Source of the DNA: Flavobacteriales bacterium
GTDB lineage: Bacteria; Bacteroidota; Bacteroidia; Flavobacteriales_F; PHOS-HE28
Reading direction: 5' to 3'
Assembly: GCA_016717305.1 (NCBI GenBank)
Contig: JADKFY010000019.1
Location: 1 to 64,000, forward strand
DNA: 64,000 bases
Part shown: positions 26,196-35,789 of the stretch, piece after piece
How positions within the stretch are numbered: position 1 is the first letter of the stretch
Layout of the letters: each line of letters starts with the position of its first letter
Program-made: the position numbers and the translations under genes
The notes under the pieces: generated by a model
Databases searched by the model: none
What the model was told of the DNA's origin: nothing
The model's input: only the letters and a program-made list of their open reading frames with translations

Positions 26196-27683
26196 TCAAT
26201 GGACACCTTTCATCAGGCGACGTACGAAAGGGGAGATAGCGACCAGGACAACACCTGCGACCAAAGCGTACAACCCAAGCTGGGCGTAGCCGTCCGTGTA
26301 GGAGACCAACTTTTCGGTATTGGTCGCATTCGGGTCCGCGCTGCTCATGCCGGCGCCCAACAAACCGGCTACATATTGGCCATAGGCACTGGCCAAGAAC
26401 CACATGCCCATCATCAACCCTTGAACACTTTGGGGCGACAATTTGGTCATCAACGAAAGACCAATGGGAGAGAGGCACAGTTCGCCGAACGTGATCACGA
26501 AATAACCGAAAGTGAAGACGTCCAAACTGGTGACGCCATCCGCATCAGCGAAGAAAATGGTGCTGTAGAAAACGTAGAACGCTGCACCCAGAAGTAGAAA
26601 GCCAAGTCCGAACTTGACCACCGAATTGGGTTCCAATTTCCGCTTGCTCAACCAGACCCAGAGCAGACCGATGATGGGAGCGAAGATGATCACGAACAAG
26701 GAGTTTGAACTGTTGTTCACCACGTTCGGGTCCATGGGAATGCCCAATACCGAATGCTGGAGGTTGTTCAACGCGAAAAGACTGAGCGACCCCCCGCTCT
26801 GTTCGAAAAAGGCCCAAAAGAGGATCGAGAAGAAGATGAAGACCAAAGCAGCCATCAACCGTTTGTTCTCCTGCATGTTGAATTTGCGCATCTCCCAACC
26901 CAGATAGACCAAGGTGGCCGGGCCAATGATGTACATGAACAGATCGGTGTATCGGGTGTTGGTCACCAACATGAGAATGAACGGGACCGCGATCAACGAA
27001 CCGATGTAGGTAGCGATCTCATAGCCCCTGCGTCGATTGGCTGGAATGTCCGGATGCATTGGGGAAAGCCCGATCGGTCCCAAGGACTTTTGGGTGAGCA
27101 GGAAGTTGAGCAAACTGATGGTCATGACCACGCTTACAAGTCCGAAGGCTATTGCCCAGCTATGGTACTTACCCACATAGACCATAATGACCCCACCCAA
27201 CAGTGCACCCAAGTTGATCCCGGCATAGAACAGGCTGAAGCCCGCGTCGCGCCTGCTATCGCCGGTATGGTAGAGTGCGCCGACCATGGTACTGATGTTC
27301 GGTTTGAAGAAGCCCGTTCCGATGATGAAGAAACAGGTGCCGATGTAGAACAAACTCGTGGGCGAGAAAGCGATGACCGCACCTCCGGCGATCATCAACA
27401 GCGCTCCCCAGAGCAATGATTTCCGGAAGCCCAGGATCTTGTCCGCGAACACGCCGCCGATAAAAGTGAATGCGTACACGAACGCTTGGATAGCACCATA
27501 TTGAAGGTTCGCCGTCGGGTCGTCCAGTCCCATTTGCGAGACCATGAATACCACCAACATACCACGCATCCCGTAAAAGCAGAAGCGCTCCCACATCTCG
27601 GTGAAGAACAAGCTCCAGAGTTGCCGCGGGTACTTTCCCTGGAAGTCGCGGATCTCTTGGAGGGTCTGGGTGGTTCCGGTCAT
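26196..27683 (-). CDS. POT-family peptide transporter 1
   Basis: Proton-coupled di-/tripeptide importer of the inner membrane, 495 residues. It carries the family's first-helix motif FFTEMWERFCFYGMRGMLVV (an ExxERFxxYG-type proton site) and the downstream GTGFFKPNISTMVGALY and FSLFYAGINLGALLGG signatures, plus FGELCLSPIGLSLMTKLSP late in the chain. First in a row of three POT genes with the same orientation; the three differ enough to be old paralogues. The gene ends close to the thioredoxin-like gene. Confidence 0.93.
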   Translation of the reverse strand: MTGTTQTLQEIRDFQGKYPRQLWSLFFTEMWERFCFYGMRGMLVVFMVSQMGLDDPTANLQYGAIQAFVYAFTFIGGVFADKILGFRKSLLWGALLMIAGGAVIAFSPTSLFYIGTCFFIIGTGFFKPNISTMVGALYHTGDSRRDAGFSLFYAGINLGALLGGVIMVYVGKYHSWAIAFGLVSVVMTISLLNFLLTQKSLGPIGLSPMHPDIPANRRRGYEIATYIGSLIAVPFILMLVTNTRYTDLFMYIIGPATLVYLGWEMRKFNMQENKRLMAALVFIFFSILFWAFFEQSGGSLSLFALNNLQHSVLGIPMDPNVVNNSSNSLFVIIFAPIIGLLWVWLSKRKLEPNSVVKFGLGFLLLGAAFYVFYSTIFFADADGVTSLDVFTFGYFVITFGELCLSPIGLSLMTKLSPQSVQGLMMGMWFLASAYGQYVAGLLGAGMSSADPNATNTEKLVSYTDGYAQLGLYALVAGVVLVAISPFVRRLMKGVH

Positions 27684-27728
27684 GGTGGTTCGTAATTCGG
27701 CGGTGAAGGTGCGGCACAGCGGTCAAAA

Positions 27729-27760
27729 AAGAAAGGAACGGTGATGTTCCGTTCCTTTCT
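27729..27760 (-). terminator. Terminator after POT transporter 2
   Basis: AGAAAGGAACGG (27730-27741) pairs with CCGTTCCTTTCT (27749-27760) across a 7-base loop; on the minus strand it is followed by a run of six T. It directly follows the stop at 27779, so it should end the POT 2 transcript and separate it from POT 1. Confidence 0.85.
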
Positions 27761-27778
27761 GTTGGATAGTTCGAAGGA

Positions 27779-29374
27779 TCAGTACAAGTTCTTCTCCCGC
27801 ATCACCGCATTCAGGTAGCGCAACAGCAGGAACAACATCACAGCTGCGGCCATGGCCAGTGCGAAGTTCATGTAGAAGAAATGGGTCTTGTCCTCAAAGC
27901 CTTCCCAAAGGCCACTGAGCATTCCGCTGAGCTTGTTGCCCACGGATGTGGATAGGAAGAAGCCGCCCATCATTAAGGCCGTGATCCGAGGAGGACTCAG
28001 TTTGCTCACGAGTGAAAGACCCATCGGGCTTAGACACAACTCACCGATTGTGATCACGCCGTAGGATGCGATCAGCCACCAACTGCTGGCCTTGCTGTCC
28101 AAGTTGTTCGTTGCCATTACCGCACCCACCATCACCAATGCGGAAAGGGCGGTGATCACCAGGCCGATCGCGATCTTGGTAGGTGTGGTGGGTTCTTTCC
28201 CCCGGCCGCGCATGAACGCCCAGAATGCCACGATCAACGGTGTAAGCAGGATCACCCAGCCGGGGTTGATGCTCTGGTAAAGCTGGGTGGAATAGAGCTT
28301 CATGCTTTCTCCTTCGGCCGGTATATTCTCAGGTGCCATGGTCGCGAAGTAGTTGGCGCTGTTGGCCGTTGTGGCCGCTCCCGCATTGGTGACGGTCTCG
28401 GCCATGTTCATGTCATCGGCAATGTTGGAGATGGCCAATGGCATTTCACGGTCGGTGTGGTCCTTGGCGAATACCGTGAGCGCATCGCCGTTCTGGTGGA
28501 ATACGGCCCAGAAGATCACCAAGCAACCGAAGACCGCAAGCAGTGCTCCAATTGGACGTTTGTCCTCTTCATTTGCCTTGACATACAGGTAAATGAAGAA
28601 GCCGATCACAGGGATGCAGCCGAAAATGAACGCATCGTTGGTGTCTGTTCCCAGCAAGTTGCCGGGGATCAAATAGCCCAAGATGCCGAATATGAACATC
28701 GGGACGATCGTGCTCATGAGGATCTTGCCGGTGCTCATGTCGCCTGGTTGGAGCGGCTTGATCACGTCAGCTTCCTTTATGTGCTTGTTACCTGATATGA
28801 ACACGCCAACACCGATCAACATGCCAATGCCTGCCGCAGCGAATGCATAACCCCAACCGTACTTGATCTGCATGTAGGCCGCTACGAAATTGCAGACGAA
28901 GGCACCAATGTTGATGCCCATGTAGAAGATGTTGTAGCCCGCGTCCTTGTTGGCACGGTACCGATCGTCGCTGTACAAGTTACCGACCAAGGTGGAAATG
29001 TTCGGCTTGAACATGCCATTGCCCAAAATGATGAGGAGAAGGCCAATGTAAAAGGCGGTCATGTCGTGAATGGCCAAGGTGAGGTAGCCAGCGGCCATCA
29101 GCAGACCGCCGATCAAAATGCTCTTCCGAAAACCGAGGATCCGATCCGCCAACAAACCGCCGATGAAAGGAGTGAGGTATACTAAACCGAGATAAGTGCC
29201 GTAGATATCGCTCTTCTTCAAGCTATCGAAGCCCATGCCGCCGCTTTCCCAGCCATCGATCATGTACAGGCTGAAGATGCCCAGCATGAGGTAGTAGCCG
29301 AAGCGTTCCCACATCTCGGTAAAGAAGAGGACGTAGAGGCCTTTGGGATGCTTGGCTGCGGTGGATGTGCTCAT
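27779..29374 (-). CDS. POT-family peptide transporter 2
   Basis: Second peptide:proton symporter, 531 residues, slightly longer than its neighbours because of an extended loop around ETVTNAGAATTANSANYFAT in the middle. First-helix motif LFFTEMWERFGYYLMLGIFSL is present, with NGMFKPNISTLVGNLY, AGYNIFYMGINIGAFVCNF and GELCLSPMGLSLVSKLSPPR. Members import di- and tripeptides; substrate range cannot be told apart from the other two. It has its own downstream terminator. Confidence 0.93.
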   Translation of the reverse strand: MSTSTAAKHPKGLYVLFFTEMWERFGYYLMLGIFSLYMIDGWESGGMGFDSLKKSDIYGTYLGLVYLTPFIGGLLADRILGFRKSILIGGLLMAAGYLTLAIHDMTAFYIGLLLIILGNGMFKPNISTLVGNLYSDDRYRANKDAGYNIFYMGINIGAFVCNFVAAYMQIKYGWGYAFAAAGIGMLIGVGVFISGNKHIKEADVIKPLQPGDMSTGKILMSTIVPMFIFGILGYLIPGNLLGTDTNDAFIFGCIPVIGFFIYLYVKANEEDKRPIGALLAVFGCLVIFWAVFHQNGDALTVFAKDHTDREMPLAISNIADDMNMAETVTNAGAATTANSANYFATMAPENIPAEGESMKLYSTQLYQSINPGWVILLTPLIVAFWAFMRGRGKEPTTPTKIAIGLVITALSALVMVGAVMATNNLDSKASSWWLIASYGVITIGELCLSPMGLSLVSKLSPPRITALMMGGFFLSTSVGNKLSGMLSGLWEGFEDKTHFFYMNFALAMAAAVMLFLLLRYLNAVMREKNLY

Positions 29375-29482
29375 GCTTGGGGGTAAGTAGAAACCGTGAA
29401 TGGACGTGAATGAACGTGCATGTTCCTTGGCGGAAAACGATTACCGTTAATACCCGATCAAGGTTCTCTTTGGAAGTTCGAA

Positions 29483-30964
29483 TTATCGGATCCCGTGGAA
29501 GAGCTTGTTCACCAAGGGGCTGATGACCATGAGGAACAGGCCGATGCCGACCGTAACGAAGCCGATGTTTGTGTACACGTCCACGTAAGTGACCAAGCTG
29601 GCTGCCTTGTCCAACACTTCACCTTCCGCCAATTCATGGTCGGCTCCGGTCATGGTGGCCAAAAGTCCAGCGGCGTAGTTAGCACCTGCGATGCTCAGGA
29701 ACCATGCCCCCATTGCGGTCGCGGTCATATCCTTCGGTACCAACTTGGTCACCATGCTCAGACCGATCGGGCTGAGGAAGAGTTCGCCGGTGGTGTGCAA
29801 CATGTAGAGCAATGCCAAGGTCCAAAGCGGTACTTGGTATTCGATCGCCATCGGGGCAGCTAGTTGCACCACCATATACCCCAAGCCGAGCTGCAATATG
29901 CCCAAGCCGAACTTCATGGGAATACTAGGGTCCTTTCCGATCAATTTCAATTTCACCCACATCACAGAGAAGATTGATCCGAACAAAAGGATGTAAGCCG
30001 GATTGAAGAATTGCGTAGTGGCGGCGCCCATTTCCCATCCGAAGATGTGGCGGTCAACGTTGCGTTCCGCGAAGAGGGTAAGACTGCTTCCGGCTTGTTC
30101 AAAGCAGGCCCAAAAGACGACGTTGAACAACATAAGGATGATGAAGCCGAACATCTTGTCCAACTGCACTTTCCCATCCTTGACACCGCGAGCGATCAAG
30201 CTTCCGATCACGTATACAGCCACAGCCAAGAGGACGTAGCCCGCGATGGTCGTGTTGCGCAACAGGAAGTACAGCAGGGGGATCAGCGCGAAGCAACCGA
30301 GCACTACCGCTATGAAGGGACTCAACGGGCCATACTTCGGTTTGTACAAAGTATCAGGTGAAGGGGGCGCACTCACATGCTCGTAGTGCTTGCTACCCAT
30401 TTGGAAGACCACGATGCCCAGCAACATGCCAATGCCCGCCAACGCGAAACCGTACTTAGCGCCGTAGATATTGCCGACCTCGGCACAGACCGTTGTGGCC
30501 AACAGAGCACCCAAGTTGATGCCGATGTAGAAGATCGTGAAACCGCTGTCCTTGCGTGGATCGCCATCTGCGTAAAGCTTGCCTACCATCGTGCTGATGT
30601 TCGGCTTGAACAACCCATTACCTACTATGATGACCGCCATGCCCCAGAATAAAAGCATCTCGGTGCCGCCGACGATCAGGAACTCACCAATGGCCATCAT
30701 TAACCCACCGAAGAGGACGGCCAACCGAGAACCGAGCACTTGGTCCGCGATACGACCTCCGATCACGGGCATCACGTACACGAGCGCCGTGTAAGCACCA
30801 TATACCGCAAAGCCTTTGTTGTCGCCCATTGCCAAGGACTTGACGAGGTACAAGAGCAGGAGCGCTCGCATGCCGTAGTAGCAGAAGCGTTCCCACATCT
30901 CTGCTGCGAACAGCCAGTACAGCCCTTGCGGGTGTCCTTTTTCGACGAGCGTCGTGTTGGTCAT
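29483..30964 (-). CDS. POT-family peptide transporter 3
   Basis: Third peptide transporter, 493 residues from ATG 30964 (MTNTTLVEKGHPQGLYWLF); the ATG at 31030 would add 22 residues that do not look like the family. It has AAEMWERFCYYGMRALLLLY (the proton-site motif, with A in place of T before EMWERF), GNGLFKPNISTMVGKLY, FTIFYIGINLGALLATTVC and GELFLSPIGLSMVTKLVP. A -7-like TATCTTGG lies at 31002-31009. It is the POT closest to the dipeptidyl peptidase gene, from which it is about 300 bases away. Confidence 0.93.
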   Translation of the reverse strand: MTNTTLVEKGHPQGLYWLFAAEMWERFCYYGMRALLLLYLVKSLAMGDNKGFAVYGAYTALVYVMPVIGGRIADQVLGSRLAVLFGGLMMAIGEFLIVGGTEMLLFWGMAVIIVGNGLFKPNISTMVGKLYADGDPRKDSGFTIFYIGINLGALLATTVCAEVGNIYGAKYGFALAGIGMLLGIVVFQMGSKHYEHVSAPPSPDTLYKPKYGPLSPFIAVVLGCFALIPLLYFLLRNTTIAGYVLLAVAVYVIGSLIARGVKDGKVQLDKMFGFIILMLFNVVFWACFEQAGSSLTLFAERNVDRHIFGWEMGAATTQFFNPAYILLFGSIFSVMWVKLKLIGKDPSIPMKFGLGILQLGLGYMVVQLAAPMAIEYQVPLWTLALLYMLHTTGELFLSPIGLSMVTKLVPKDMTATAMGAWFLSIAGANYAAGLLATMTGADHELAEGEVLDKAASLVTYVDVYTNIGFVTVGIGLFLMVISPLVNKLFHGIR

Positions 30965-31001
30965 ACGGTTGTTTTTAAGGGTGTTGCAGGGTGAAAGCCC
31001 G

Positions 31002-31009
31002 CCAAGATA
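31002..31009 (-). promoter_or_regulatory. Candidate -7 box for POT transporter 3
   Basis: On the minus strand this reads TATCTTGG, one base off TAnnTTTG, 38 bases before the start codon. The gap 30965-31263 between POT 3 and the peptidase contains no gene. Confidence 0.35.
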
Positions 31010-31263
31010 GAAAAGCACCGATACCTTCAATGGATCTGTGTGGAAAACGTTGATTTTGTTGAAAACCCAAGGCTGCCTTTGCGTGTTCGACGGCGTCCTC
31101 CAAACGCATCAATAGATCGGTCAGGCACTGAAAACCTTGCCCGTCAATGTGCCGGCACATTGCGGTTCGAGGGTATGACGGTCACTGTGTTCTGCGATCC
31201 GCACCCCATTCCACCAAATGTTCTTGTCGGGCGGATGAACATTCGCCCATACGATCTCCGCCC

Positions 31264-33471
31264 CTACAAATTCTCCTCCAACCACTTTGTCATCAATTCG
31301 AACAGATGCATGCGTGTGGTGCCACCATAGATCCCGTGGTTCTTATCGGGGTAGGTGAATTGGTCGAATTGTTTGTTCGCTTTGACCAATGCAAGGGTCA
31401 TTTCCGTGGCGTTCTGGTAGTGTACGTTGTCGTCACCCATGCCGTGGATCAACAGGTAGTTGCCTTTCAGCTTGTCCACATGGTTGATCGGGCTGTTGTC
31501 ATCGTAGCCGCTGCCATTGTCCTTCGGTAGGCCCATGTACCGTTCCGTGTAGATGCTGTCATAGTAGCGCCAATTCGTTACTGGTGCCACTGCGATCGCG
31601 GCCTTGAACACATCGGCACCTTTGGTGATGCACAAGCTGCTCATGTAGCCGCCGTAGCTCCATCCCTGGATCCCGATACGGTCCTTATCCGCCCATGGTT
31701 GCTGACCGATCCACTTTGCAGCTGCGATCTGGTCCTCCGTCTCGTACTTGCCCAATTGCCCGTAAGTGACATGGCGGAAATCACGACCGCGATGCCCTGT
31801 GCCGCGTGGATCCACACACACCACGACATAGCCTTTTTGGACCAAGAGCGAATGCCACATCTGGTCCCTTCCGTCGAAACGGTCCAACACCTCGTTGCTG
31901 TTGGGGCCACTGTATTGGGTCATGAACACCGGGTGCTTTTCCCCGGGCTTCGCGATCGGTGATACCATTTTCCAACCGCGCAATTCAACGCCATCCTCGG
32001 TGGTGAATTGGAAGAACTCCTTCTTCACCATACCGAATTCAGCCATCGTTGCTGAGAGCTTGGCGTTGTCCTTCAACTCCTTCACCAGCTTGCCTTGTCC
32101 ATCGCGAAGGGTCACTACCGGAACCGTGTTGGCCGTGCTCCGGGTGTTGATGAAATACCGGAACCCTGTGCTCCATTCGGCGTCGTTGTATCCGCCTTTG
32201 GGGCTCAATTCCTTCAGCCCTTTCCCACTCAACCCTACGCTCCAGACCTCTTGGTTCTCCGGTGAAGCGTTCGCCGCTGTGAAGATGACCCGCTTGTTCT
32301 TTTCATCGATACCGGAAATACCTGTTACGTCCCATTCTCCGCTCGTCAATGCACGTGGCTCACCGGTCATTGGCACGAAGTAGACGTGGTTCCAACCGCT
32401 TCTTTCACTGCTGAGCACGAAGCCGCTACCGTTGTCCAGGAAGTGCAGATCGTTGGTGACATCCACGTAGGTGGTGCTGGTCTCGCGATAGATCTCTTTC
32501 GCGGTGAGTGGTGAAAGTGTGCCTGCTGGCGGAAGTTCCACGGTGAGGATCACCTTTTCGCGCTGCAAACGATCCATACGCATGAACCACGCGGCACCAT
32601 TCGGGGTAAAGCCCAACCGGGGGATGTAGAAGTCCTTTTCCGTGGCACCCAATGGAACGCTGGACGTGCTGCCGGTTGAAATGTCGAACACATGAAGTGA
32701 CACCGTGCTGTTCACCTCGCCGGCCTTCGGGTATTTGAATCGGTATTCGCTGGGGTACAATTGGTCCTTGTAGAAGGTGAGGTCGAATTCACGCACGGCA
32801 CTCTCGTCGCTTCGTAGGTAAAGGATCTTCGTCCCGTCCGGACTCCACGCGTAACCCTGTACCAATTCAAATTCCTCCTCGTACACCCAATCCGTGGCCC
32901 CGTTCAACACCTTGTTCCATTCCCCATCGGTGGTAACGCGGGTTTCCTTCATGCTTACCAAGTCGACAACATAGAGGTCGTTGTCGCGCACAAAGGCGGA
33001 ACGTTTTCCATCGGGGCTGAAGGTGGCCAGCAGTTGCTTCGCCTTGGTAGGGTCGCTCAATGGGACCAACGTTTTGGAAGTGCGGTCGTAGATGTAGTTG
33101 TGGGCCTTGGAACTCCAACGGTAGATCGCCTCACCATCGGTCCCGATCATCATCTTCTTCTCATCGCCACTGAAGCTGTAGTCTTCAATAGTGATCGCCG
33201 TGGTGGATCCGGTGGGGATCAGGCTGCTGCCAATGACCAAGGTGCTGACCTTTTTGCCTGTCTTGTATGCGTATTGATCGATCACAGCACCGCTTTCCGT
33301 TTCGTCCAGCACGGTGTAGTGCTCCCCATCGTTCATGCTTGCCAGACCACCAACACTCTCCGCGCTGAAGGCCGGGCTGTACCAAATGTCGCGCACGGTA
33401 AGCGTTTTCTGCGCAGTGGCGATGTTGATGGACAAGAAGGCGAGGAGGAGGTAGGAAAGGCTACGGAGCAT
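31264..33471 (-). CDS. Secreted dipeptidyl peptidase IV-type S9 peptidase
   Basis: Periplasmic serine exopeptidase of 735 residues releasing N-terminal X-Pro/X-Ala dipeptides. A signal peptide (LSYLLLAFLSINIATAQ) is followed by a DPP-IV N-terminal propeller with the amino-terminus-binding DWVYEEEF segment. The alpha/beta-hydrolase end has nucleophile Ser605 in GWSYGGYMSS, the Asp in MGDDNVHYQN (about 680) and His712 in DKNHGIYGG, a complete triad. The substrate-tyrosine segment is YYDSIYTERYMG. Its dipeptide products are natural substrates for the three POT transporters immediately downstream, suggesting a peptide-utilisation locus. Confidence 0.96.
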   Translation of the reverse strand: MLRSLSYLLLAFLSINIATAQKTLTVRDIWYSPAFSAESVGGLASMNDGEHYTVLDETESGAVIDQYAYKTGKKVSTLVIGSSLIPTGSTTAITIEDYSFSGDEKKMMIGTDGEAIYRWSSKAHNYIYDRTSKTLVPLSDPTKAKQLLATFSPDGKRSAFVRDNDLYVVDLVSMKETRVTTDGEWNKVLNGATDWVYEEEFELVQGYAWSPDGTKILYLRSDESAVREFDLTFYKDQLYPSEYRFKYPKAGEVNSTVSLHVFDISTGSTSSVPLGATEKDFYIPRLGFTPNGAAWFMRMDRLQREKVILTVELPPAGTLSPLTAKEIYRETSTTYVDVTNDLHFLDNGSGFVLSSERSGWNHVYFVPMTGEPRALTSGEWDVTGISGIDEKNKRVIFTAANASPENQEVWSVGLSGKGLKELSPKGGYNDAEWSTGFRYFINTRSTANTVPVVTLRDGQGKLVKELKDNAKLSATMAEFGMVKKEFFQFTTEDGVELRGWKMVSPIAKPGEKHPVFMTQYSGPNSNEVLDRFDGRDQMWHSLLVQKGYVVVCVDPRGTGHRGRDFRHVTYGQLGKYETEDQIAAAKWIGQQPWADKDRIGIQGWSYGGYMSSLCITKGADVFKAAIAVAPVTNWRYYDSIYTERYMGLPKDNGSGYDDNSPINHVDKLKGNYLLIHGMGDDNVHYQNATEMTLALVKANKQFDQFTYPDKNHGIYGGTTRMHLFELMTKWLEENL

Positions 33472-33505
33472 GGTTCAAGTTTTCCACGGTTTAGCAGAAG
33501 GATCG

Positions 33506-33513
33506 CGAAGATA
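33506..33513 (-). promoter_or_regulatory. Candidate -7 box for the dipeptidyl peptidase
   Basis: Minus-strand TATCTTCG, one base off TAnnTTTG, 35 bases before the start. It lies in the gap between the MFS gene's stop and the peptidase, suggesting separate transcription. Confidence 0.35.
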
Positions 33514-33603
33514 GACGAGGCATATTTTCGAGGGGGACAATTTCCACACCAAAGGTTTGAATGGTGATGGGTCAGATCCCATTTGGTCGAGGAGAAGTGC
33601 CCT

Positions 33604-34908
33604 TCACCCTTCCACGAAATCCATGTCCCGTGTGAACGTTTCCTTCACCCGAAAAGTGGCCCAAATAGCACCGCCGATGCACACCAGACCAACGACCAAG
33701 GCACTGCGGATGTCCCCGATGGGCGCGGCCAAGGTGGTGAAGGCGTAGGTGATCAAGAGCACCGAACCGCGCACGAAATTCGGTGTGGTAGTGGCTACGG
33801 TGCTGCGAATGTTTGTGCCGAACTGTTCGCTGGCCACCGTAACGAACAGCACCCAATAGCCAGTTGCCGTGCCCAAGAGCAAGCACATCCAATTGTAGGT
33901 GTTGATCGTTGCGCCATCCATGCCGAACAAGAAGAGCAAGGTGAGCAACAGATTCGCGAACAGGTAGCCGAGGATCACTTTCTTCCGGCTTTTGAAGAGC
34001 TGGCTCAGCAACGCGCTCAAAAGATCACCAAGACTGAGGCCGATGTACGCGTACCGGATCGCCACTCCATTGATATGCTTCTGCCCATCGGCATCCAACG
34101 CGCTGGTGTCTATGTGTAGTTGGGGCACGAACACATCTTGGCTCAGGTTCACGAGCACGCCCACCACATACCATACGGGCACGCCGATCAAGATGCAGCT
34201 CAGGTAAAGTGTGAACCGTTCGCGGTCACGGAAGAGCATCCAGAAGTCGCCTTTTCGTACATCCTTCTGTTGCATGTTGGTGAAGAGGCCACTTTCGAAG
34301 GCTCCAACACGCATGATGAGCAACACCAAGCCCATTGTGCCGCCCACGATGTATGCGATCTGCCAATCCATGAACGTTGCGCCGGTGAGGTCAGTGAGCA
34401 ACATGCCAATGCGCTGGCCTTGCACATACACTTCATTGGCGAACACCGCACCCAACGCGCCAAAAGCCACCACCACCATGGTGCCGTAACCGCGCTTTTC
34501 ACGCGGCATGGTTTCGGTGATCAAGGTGATGCCCGCGCCCAATTCACCTGCCAAGCCAATACCGGCAATGAACCGCACGATCGCATACGTGGTGAGGTCC
34601 GTTGTGAAAGCGTTCGCAATGTTGGCCGCGGAATAGAGAAGGATACTTCCGAAGAGCACGGTGATCCGCCCTTTCTTGTCGCCCCAGACGCCCCAGAGCA
34701 CACCGCCGATCAGCATGCCGAGCATCTGCAAGTTGAACAGATCGATGCCCATGTCCGTGATCCCCGGATGACCAGCGCCCATGATGCTTTCCAGACTTTC
34801 ACGCTTCACCACGTTGAACAACACCAGGTCGTAGATGTCCACGAAATAGCCCAACGCGGCGACCACCACGAGCAGCAGCGAACGGCCCGGAAAGATGTTC
34901 CGCATCAC
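33604..34908 (-). CDS. MFS transporter (sugar/metabolite:H+ symporter type)
   Basis: Twelve-helix inner-membrane transporter of 434 residues. Helix 1-2 has YFVDIYDLVLFNVVKRES, and the conserved MFS loop is GVLWGVWGDKKGRITVLFGS, followed by RFIAGIGLAGELGAGITLITE, a signature of the metabolite:H+ symporter subgroup. Likely substrates are sugars or organic/amino acids; not determinable. Its start overlaps the stop of the bestrophin gene (34905-34908), so the two are co-translated. Confidence 0.88.
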   Translation of the reverse strand: MMRNIFPGRSLLLVVVAALGYFVDIYDLVLFNVVKRESLESIMGAGHPGITDMGIDLFNLQMLGMLIGGVLWGVWGDKKGRITVLFGSILLYSAANIANAFTTDLTTYAIVRFIAGIGLAGELGAGITLITETMPREKRGYGTMVVVAFGALGAVFANEVYVQGQRIGMLLTDLTGATFMDWQIAYIVGGTMGLVLLIMRVGAFESGLFTNMQQKDVRKGDFWMLFRDRERFTLYLSCILIGVPVWYVVGVLVNLSQDVFVPQLHIDTSALDADGQKHINGVAIRYAYIGLSLGDLLSALLSQLFKSRKKVILGYLFANLLLTLLFLFGMDGATINTYNWMCLLLGTATGYWVLFVTVASEQFGTNIRSTVATTTPNFVRGSVLLITYAFTTLAAPIGDIRSALVVGLVCIGGAIWATFRVKETFTRDMDFVEG

Positions 34909-35783
34909 ATCAAAAGTTCTTCGGCATTCTGACCGATGACCACTGAGAGCCGTTCCATGGGCAGATCATTGGTGTCCTTACCGAACGGGTCCTCGATCTC
35001 CTCTGCGATCAGCTCCAAGCTGGCCAGTACATAGAAGATGAACATGACGACCGGAACACCCAAGTAACCCAAGCTGAACGCCACTCCGAAGGGTAGGGTG
35101 AAGACGTATACGACAATGAACTTCTTGATGAAGCTGCTGTAGGAATACGGGATGGGCGTATTCTTGATCCGCTCGCAAGCGCCACAGATCTCGAGGAATT
35201 GGACCAGCTCCTTGTCCAACGTGATCAGCTGGTCGCCACTGATCTTCTTTTCCGCGTACAACCGCTGGACACGTTGCTGCATCAGTTGCGCGATCTGGGC
35301 CGGGACATGCTTGCTTTGATCGAAATTCGGGATCTCGGGATGCGGCTGAATGTCCAATTCCAACCTGGTTTTCTCCAGCAATAGGTGGCTGCGTAATTCG
35401 ATCTCGAACATGCCGATCAATCGGGTGAAGAAGCTGCGTGTTGCGACATCGTCCTTCGGGACCATGGTCGAGATCTTCACGGCCAAGTTGCGGCTCACAT
35501 TCACCAATTGTCCCCAGAGCTTGCGCCCTTCCCACCAACGATCATAAGCCGTGTTCGTGCGGAACACCAGCAACATGCTGATCGCAAAGCCAAGTAGGCT
35601 ATGCATCATGGGCAGGTTGTTCACAAAGCTGCTTTTGCTCAGGTGCAGGTATTCCACTTCCAGCCAACCGGCGCCTAGGGTGAACAGTCCAGCGAAAAGC
35701 AAGTACGGTAGGAGCTTCCGGAAGGTGTCCGATTTATGCAAGGCCAATGCCCGCAACCAATTGTGTGGGTCGTACGCTCTCAT
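34905..35783 (-). CDS. Bestrophin-family anion channel
   Basis: 292-residue membrane protein. It shows the bestrophin/UPF0187 pattern: LLGFAISMLLVFRTNTAYDRWWEGRKLWGQ near the first helices, an acidic NTPIPYSYSSFIKKFIVVY stretch, and the late LELIAEEIEDPFGKDTNDLP box with DPFG. Family members form pentameric chloride or cation channels in the inner membrane. It overlaps the MFS gene and follows the SDR gene by 6 bases, forming a tight minus-strand operon. Ion selectivity is unknown. Confidence 0.92.
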   Translation of the reverse strand: MRAYDPHNWLRALALHKSDTFRKLLPYLLFAGLFTLGAGWLEVEYLHLSKSSFVNNLPMMHSLLGFAISMLLVFRTNTAYDRWWEGRKLWGQLVNVSRNLAVKISTMVPKDDVATRSFFTRLIGMFEIELRSHLLLEKTRLELDIQPHPEIPNFDQSKHVPAQIAQLMQQRVQRLYAEKKISGDQLITLDKELVQFLEICGACERIKNTPIPYSYSSFIKKFIVVYVFTLPFGVAFSLGYLGVPVVMFIFYVLASLELIAEEIEDPFGKDTNDLPMERLSVVIGQNAEELLM

Positions 35784-35789
35784 TTCTCT

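Noticed and set aside
34120..34932. 270-codon plus-strand frame opposite the MFS and bestrophin genes
   Set aside because: Extremely His/Glu-rich mirror of transporter helices; no recognisable domain.
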